8,721 nt of DNA from Bacteroidota bacterium (lineage in GTDB: Bacteria > Bacteroidota > Ignavibacteria > Tepidaquicellales > Tepidaquicellaceae). Below are positions 4,519 to 8,721 of this stretch, piece after piece. Both the position numbers and the translations under genes were made by a program. The notes under the pieces are model-generated. The model saw only the letters and a program-made list of their open reading frames with translations. It was not told where the DNA came from and ran no database searches. The stretch covers positions 1 through 8,721 of the forward strand of contig JAEYVS010000242.1 of the NCBI GenBank assembly GCA_023429265.1, given 5' to 3'. Every line of letters starts with the position of its first letter. The first letter of the stretch is position 1.

Positions 4519-7149
4519 TTGTGGCTGAATTTGATAAGGATCGTTTACATATTGTTGTTTCTTCTGATGCCGTTATCGATTTCTGCGCAGGTTGATCTGC
4601 AGGATACTCTCGGCACCCCTATTGATACAATACCACCGCCAATTGATACTCTGGACATTACTCTTGATACTCTCCGTACGGATACCTTAATAACTTCAGA
4701 TACTGTTGCATTTGACACTTCACGTCAGGTGCAGTCCGATATCGATGCTGTAATCGATTATAGTGCTAAAGATTCCGCTGTGTTTGACTTCAAAACAAAT
4801 AAACTCTACCTTTACAATGAAGCCGAGCTTACCTATAAAGACCTTAAGCTCAATTCAGGTATCATCATTCTCGACCGTGAAACCGAGATGCTTGAGGCAA
4901 TTGGCTTCCCGGATTCGACCCGCACCGGCAAGTTTGTCCAGACCCCTATTATGATGCAGGGTACGGATAAGTACGAGGGCGTGCGGCTCACATATAATTT
5001 CGGCACTAAAACCGGGAATGTATCTATGGGCTTTACCGAAGCAGAGGTCGGGTACTATTATGGTGATGTCATCAAAAAAGTTACCGATGAAGTCTTCTTC
5101 GTAAAAAATGGCAGATACACTACTTCCTCCAATCGTGAGGACCCCGAATATTATTTCCAGTCTCCGCAAATGAAGGTTATTCCTAATGATAAGGTTATTG
5201 CTCAGAATGTGTTTCTTTATATCGAAGGTGTCCCTGTTTTTTGGTTGCCCTTCGCAGTATTCCCGAATAAAACCGGGCGGAGTTCAGGGATAATTACCCC
5301 TACTTTCGGTTCTGATGCCCGCTACGGACAGTACTTCGCAAATGGCGGCTACTTCTGGGCAATAAATGATTATATGGACATCAATGCTACAGGAAGCATC
5401 TTTACTCGCGGCAGGTACGATTTCAAATCCCGCTTTCGTTACGCGCTTCGGTATGTTCTCAATGGAAGCGTTGATGCGGGTTATACTATGATTAGGCTCG
5501 GGGAAGACGGCGACCCCGATAAATTTACTTCCGATGAGTGGGCTCTGAGCATCAATCACAGCCAGAGCATTACCCCGACGCTCTCGCTAAACGGCAATCT
5601 GGCCTTCGTAAGCGGTAAAAGCTATTATGATAATAACACGAATAACCTCGATGACCTCCTGAGACAGAATGTAATTTCAAATTTTACCGTTTCAAAATTT
5701 TGGGAAGGTACTCCCTTATCCCTTAACCTCAATTACTACCGTGATCAGAATCTCCAGACAAGGGACGTTATACAGAATCTTCCTTCGGCCACATTTAGCG
5801 TGTCTGAGAATTTTCCGTTTAGGTCCGATCTTAGTTCTTCATTTGACAGGAATTTTTATGAAGACATTGGATACTCGTATTCGCTTAATTTCATAAACAG
5901 GCAGACCAGATCAACACTTAAATCTTTTAACGGGCTCGACAGTATTATTAATAACGATAGGTACGCTGCGCGTCATTTTGCTTCGATAAAGTACGCTCCG
6001 AAGTTTAGCTTCATTACCTTCACCCCTTCCTTCAATTACACGGAGCTCTGGTATCCTAAATCCATCCGTAAGACCTTCAATCCTGCTGACAGTTCCATTA
6101 CTGTGGCAACTCTGGATGAATTTAGTGCCGTCAGATACTTCGATGCCAGGCTGAGTTTTAATACGAATTTTGTAGGTATATTTACCCCGGATGTATTGAG
6201 CATTACGGGAATCAGGCACACCATTACCCCGGGCATATCATACGTATATGCGCCGGACTTTTCTGATCCTTCATTCGGTTACTATGGCAGCTATAATGAC
6301 GCATCCGGCAAGGAAGTAAGGTACTCTTTTTTTGAAAACGAGCTTTTCGGGTCGCCTCCGAATGTCGAAAGACAGTCCCTGGATTTTTCTATGAATAATC
6401 TTGTCGAAATGAAAACCAGGGTCAATGACAGCACCGAAAATAAATTTCAGCTCATTAATATCACCTCGGGGTTAAGCTATAATTTTGCGGCTGATTCACT
6501 CCGGTTTTCTGAGTTCACCAATCGCTTCCGGACGCAGATAGGCAGCTTACTCGATATCTCCGGTACCGCCAATTTCTCATTGTATAAGTATAATGATACA
6601 CTCAGTGCCCGTACGAATGAATTCCTATGGAATGACGGCTTACTGCCTGACCTCACGGGATTTAGCATTAGCCTTGGAACGAGCTTCAATTTCCTCTTCT
6701 CAAATGATAATACTACACAGGCATCTACTAATACAGAGGTAAAAGATACCCTGGGAGTAAAAACAGAGAGTGTGGTAATTAAAGACAGGTCTCAGGCTTT
6801 ATTCAATCTGCCAATAAGCGGCGGTATCACTTACAATTTCTCCGTGGACGAAAGAAATCCCAATGATGTCTTTAAGACGTCCAATCTGGGCTTTAATGTT
6901 AATTTCAGTCTCTCCGAAATGTGGAAGTTTGGTTTTAGAACCAATTATGATTTCATCAATGAACAGATTTCTGCTCCGTTCTTTTCGGCTTACCGCGACC
7001 TTAATTCCTGGGAACTGCTCTTCGATTGGTATCCGGTTGGCGCGTACAGAGGCTTTCGTTTTGAGATCAGGATAAAAGCGCCTGATCTTCGTGACATTAA
7101 AGTTGAAAAACAAACAAATGACAGGGGAGCTTTTGATGTCTTTGATTAA
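4519..7149 (+). CDS. lptD: LptD, outer-membrane LPS assembly translocon
   Basis: LptD forms the outer-membrane barrel, with LptE as plug, that inserts LPS into the outer leaflet. The 876-residue protein has a signal peptide (hydrophobic 8-20, cleavage near SAQ at 22-24), a DT-rich leader (about 26-72), a periplasmic jellyroll of the LptA/OstA type (about 74-236, starting YSAKDSAVFDFKTNKLYLYN), the hinge motif GVPVFWLPFAVFPNKTGRSS (237-256) typical of Bacteroidota LptD, and a beta-barrel to the end with alternating aromatic strands. The C-terminal IKAPDLRDIKVEK is also characteristic. There is no cysteine in the whole protein: the position in YTTSSNREDP (200-209), where I expect Cys in relatives, is Ser203. 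Thus no disulfide-based maturation as in E. coli. The start is TTG at 4519 with little ribosome site; TTG at 4531 would also leave a usable signal peptide. Essential in LPS-making cells. Starts 19 nt after the TPM gene and ends 12 nt before dapF. Confidence 0.9.
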   Translation: MWLNLIRIVYILLFLLMPLSISAQVDLQDTLGTPIDTIPPPIDTLDITLDTLRTDTLITSDTVAFDTSRQVQSDIDAVIDYSAKDSAVFDFKTNKLYLYNEAELTYKDLKLNSGIIILDRETEMLEAIGFPDSTRTGKFVQTPIMMQGTDKYEGVRLTYNFGTKTGNVSMGFTEAEVGYYYGDVIKKVTDEVFFVKNGRYTTSSNREDPEYYFQSPQMKVIPNDKVIAQNVFLYIEGVPVFWLPFAVFPNKTGRSSGIITPTFGSDARYGQYFANGGYFWAINDYMDINATGSIFTRGRYDFKSRFRYALRYVLNGSVDAGYTMIRLGEDGDPDKFTSDEWALSINHSQSITPTLSLNGNLAFVSGKSYYDNNTNNLDDLLRQNVISNFTVSKFWEGTPLSLNLNYYRDQNLQTRDVIQNLPSATFSVSENFPFRSDLSSSFDRNFYEDIGYSYSLNFINRQTRSTLKSFNGLDSIINNDRYAARHFASIKYAPKFSFITFTPSFNYTELWYPKSIRKTFNPADSSITVATLDEFSAVRYFDARLSFNTNFVGIFTPDVLSITGIRHTITPGISYVYAPDFSDPSFGYYGSYNDASGKEVRYSFFENELFGSPPNVERQSLDFSMNNLVEMKTRVNDSTENKFQLINITSGLSYNFAADSLRFSEFTNRFRTQIGSLLDISGTANFSLYKYNDTLSARTNEFLWNDGLLPDLTGFSISLGTSFNFLFSNDNTTQASTNTEVKDTLGVKTESVVIKDRSQALFNLPISGGITYNFSVDERNPNDVFKTSNLGFNVNFSLSEMWKFGFRTNYDFINEQISAPFFSAYRDLNSWELLFDWYPVGAYRGFRFEIRIKAPDLRDIKVEKQTNDRGAFDVFD
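4603..4719 (+). repeat. DT-rich periodic leader of LptD
   Basis: Seven Asp-Thr pairs occur at residues 29, 36, 43, 50, 55, 61 and 66; the first four are exactly seven residues apart. The DNA repeats GATAC(T/A)-like units. This is probably an unstructured periplasmic spacer between the signal peptide and the jellyroll. Confidence 0.7.
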
Positions 7150-7161
7150 TAACCATAAATA

Positions 7162-7992
7162 ATGAATAAATCATATCAAAAATATTCCGGCGCGGGTAAT
7201 AAATTCATCATATTTGATAATCTCTCGGATGATATTGCTGACCGCTCGGAAATGGTTGTATCTCTTTTTAAAAATGGAGCAAATGACGAGGTGGACGGGG
7301 TAATTTTCCTCGAGAAAGGGGACCCTGGTGATTTTTCTATGAATTATTTTAATCGGGACGGAACTGCTGACTCCCTTTGCGGTAATGGGCTCCGCTGTAC
7401 GACAAGGTTCATCTCTGATAATGCTCTTTCCCCGAAGAAACTCCTTCACATCGCATCCATAGGTAATATCTATCTTTCAGGGATTCTCGATGATGGCAGA
7501 ATTACAGTCTCATTCCCTCCGCCAATGATTATACGAGCAGAAATGAAGCTCAAAGTCAATTTTTCAGGATGGTGGGAAGATCTCCCGTGCTCTTATGTCG
7601 ATGTTGGCTCCCCACACATTGTGATTTTTATTGATGACATCGGTAAAGGATTAAAATCGATGGATGAAGTCAATGTCGAAGAATGGGGAAGGAATATCCG
7701 TATGCACAATGACCTCCTGCCCGCAGGAGCTAATGTTAATTTCGTACAGGTCACTGATCCTGCCGATAGCTCGCTGATTATCCACACATATGAACGTGGT
7801 GTTGAACGAGAAACTCTTGCTTGTGGTACAGGTGCCTTATCTTCAGGAATAGTCGCATTCATAAAAAAAGGTCTTCAGCCACCTATAAATATGTTTACCC
7901 GCTCAGGTGAAATTCTCTCTGTAGGGTTTAAAGTCGATGGAAACGAGTTCAGGGAGCTGACTTTAACCGGAGGGGCAGAACGCTATGAGTAA
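7162..7992 (+). CDS. dapF: Diaminopimelate epimerase
   Basis: Converts LL-diaminopimelate to the meso form, used for lysine and for peptidoglycan cross-links; cytosolic. The 276-residue length is normal, with two similar halves. Both catalytic cysteines are present: Cys73 in DSLCGNGLRC (70-79) and Cys221 in ETLACGTGAL (217-226). Substrate-binding positions kept are Asn13 (GAGNKF), Asn64 (YFNRDG), Asn193 (NVNFVQ) and Glu211-Arg212 (TYERG). Two differences: the usual GNDF reads GNKF (Lys14), and the usual GNPH reads GSPH (Ser150). I believe the second is found in Bacteroidota enzymes; the first looks less common. ATG start 12 nt after lptD, without Shine-Dalgarno, suggesting coupling. Its last codons carry the ribosome site for the next gene, which overlaps it by 8 bp. 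Confidence 0.93.
   Translation: MNKSYQKYSGAGNKFIIFDNLSDDIADRSEMVVSLFKNGANDEVDGVIFLEKGDPGDFSMNYFNRDGTADSLCGNGLRCTTRFISDNALSPKKLLHIASIGNIYLSGILDDGRITVSFPPPMIIRAEMKLKVNFSGWWEDLPCSYVDVGSPHIVIFIDDIGKGLKSMDEVNVEEWGRNIRMHNDLLPAGANVNFVQVTDPADSSLIIHTYERGVERETLACGTGALSSGIVAFIKKGLQPPINMFTRSGEILSVGFKVDGNEFRELTLTGGAERYE
7969..7975 (+). promoter_or_regulatory. Shine-Dalgarno site of the VIT1-family gene inside dapF
   Basis: GGAGGGG lies 9 nt before the ATG at 7985 and encodes the Gly-Gly near the DapF C-terminus. It fixes the start of the downstream gene and gives it independent strong translation despite the 8-bp overlap. Confidence 0.8.
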
Positions 7993-8721
7993 CCTCCATC
8001 CAAACGAGCTTCATAACGCTTCAAAAACCCGTCTTGATAGAATACAAGGGTACCTCAGTGAGTTCGTGTATGGAGGCATAGATGGAAGTGTTACTACCTT
8101 CGCGGTGGTTGCCGGTTCTACTGGAGCCAATCTCGACCCTTCTGTTATAATTATCCTTGGTTTTGCAAATCTTTTCGCGGATGGTTTTTCTATGTCAGTA
8201 GGTAATTATCTTTCTACTAAGTCATCTCTGGAACAGTACGAGAAACAGAAGAAACACGAACTATGGGAGATTGAAAATCTTCCGGAAGTGGAAAAAGATG
8301 AAATACGCGAGATTTACCGCGCGAAAGGCTTTGAGGGAGAGCTCCTTGATAAAATTGTGGATGTCATAACCTCCGATAAAGAACGCTGGCTCGACGTTAT
8401 GATGAAGGAAGAGCTCGAGATGGTTCCGGAGAAAAAACCACCTGTGAAAACTGCCGCGGTCACTTTTTTCTCCTTCATCGCCATTGGATTTATACCCCTC
8501 ATCACGTATGTATGGGAATATTTATCAGGTCAAAGTGTTGGTGATCCGTTTCTGATTACATCCATTCTTACAGGAGTTGCTTTCCTCATTATAGGGTATC
8601 TTAAGGCGGTTGTAAATAAGACAAGTAGACTAAAAGGGATCCTCTGGACATTATTCCTTGGAGGTGCGGCTGCTGTGGTTGCGTATTACGTAGGAAATGT
8701 TCTCGAAAAGCTTTTCCGCTA
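7985..8721 (+). CDS. VIT1/CCC1-family iron/manganese transporter, reaching the window edge
   Basis: An open frame from ATG 7985 gives 245 codons and then TA as the last two bases, so the stop (TAA or TAG) probably lies one base beyond the window; 245 residues is a normal length. Family members move Fe2+ or Mn2+ out of the cytosol, commonly by proton exchange. Membrane segments: about 28-46, 53-77, 157-178, 188-209 and 217-240. The first two carry YGGIDGSVTTFAVVAG (29-44) with Asp33, and ADGFSMSVGNYLSTKS (65-80) with Met70; the 37-residue spacing equals that of Asp43 and Met80 in the eucalyptus VIT1 structure. The charged loop (about 81-152) is rich in Glu (E101, E103, E106, E109, E117, E119, E142, E143, E145), consistent with the cytosolic metal-binding helices. 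Position 73-75 reads GNY where many relatives have GEY. GGAGGGG site and overlap with dapF indicate cotranscription. Confidence 0.88.
   Translation, partial: MSNLHPNELHNASKTRLDRIQGYLSEFVYGGIDGSVTTFAVVAGSTGANLDPSVIIILGFANLFADGFSMSVGNYLSTKSSLEQYEKQKKHELWEIENLPEVEKDEIREIYRAKGFEGELLDKIVDVITSDKERWLDVMMKEELEMVPEKKPPVKTAAVTFFSFIAIGFIPLITYVWEYLSGQSVGDPFLITSILTGVAFLIIGYLKAVVNKTSRLKGILWTLFLGGAAAVVAYYVGNVLEKLFR

Noticed and set aside
8314..8505. 63-codon minus-strand frame near the right end
   Set aside because: It is the shadow of the VIT1-family gene, whose plus-strand frame stays open from 7985 to the window edge and carries the family motifs.
1..8721. CRISPR arrays, insertion sequences, phage genes or tRNAs
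   Set aside because: No regularly spaced repeats, terminal inverted repeats, transposase or integrase motifs, or cloverleaf-like sequence were seen.

Overview
The window reads as ordinary chromosomal housekeeping DNA of a Gram-negative, LPS-bearing bacterium. The mix of features points to the Bacteroidota/Chlorobiota group, most likely Ignavibacteria or a relative. These are an AT-leaning composition, an LptD of the Bacteroidota type, an exbB-exbD-exbD arrangement, a paired set of TPM-domain proteins, and a mixture of strong and absent Shine-Dalgarno sites. The lineage is inferred from protein character only. No mobile element, CRISPR array, tRNA or rRNA was seen. All genes lie on the + strand.

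Left half (1-2649): an AT-rich leader holding a possible promoter, then a small STAS-domain anti-anti-sigma-like protein with a possible weak terminator. Next comes an ion-driven inner-membrane motor: exbB (perfect AGGAGG ribosome site), an intergenic hairpin, a long exbD, and a second exbD. A clear intrinsic terminator at 2617-2649 closes this unit. No tonB, tolA, pal or TonB-dependent receptor is present, so the process energised by the motor cannot be read from here.

Right half (2692-8721): a VOC-fold metalloprotein gene of the extradiol dioxygenase-like type stands alone between two terminator-like hairpins. It is followed by a tight five-gene run with gaps of 14, 19 and 12 nt and one 8-bp overlap: a secreted membrane-anchored TPM protein with a Gly/Ser/Trp tail, a cytosolic TPM protein, the outer-membrane LPS translocon lptD, diaminopimelate epimerase dapF (lysine and peptidoglycan precursor), and a VIT1/CCC1-family iron/manganese transporter. 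The last gene reaches the window edge and most likely ends exactly there. The run has a cell-envelope theme (LPS export, peptidoglycan precursor, membrane-anchored TPM).

I did not find a convincing undescribed system. The points most worth a second look are three. The exbB/exbD junction shows several signs of stoichiometry control (strong SD and uniform codons for exbB, then a stable hairpin). The LptD has no cysteine and a DT-rich heptad-spaced leader. The TPM pair lacks a LemA gene and is fused into an lptD-dapF operon.
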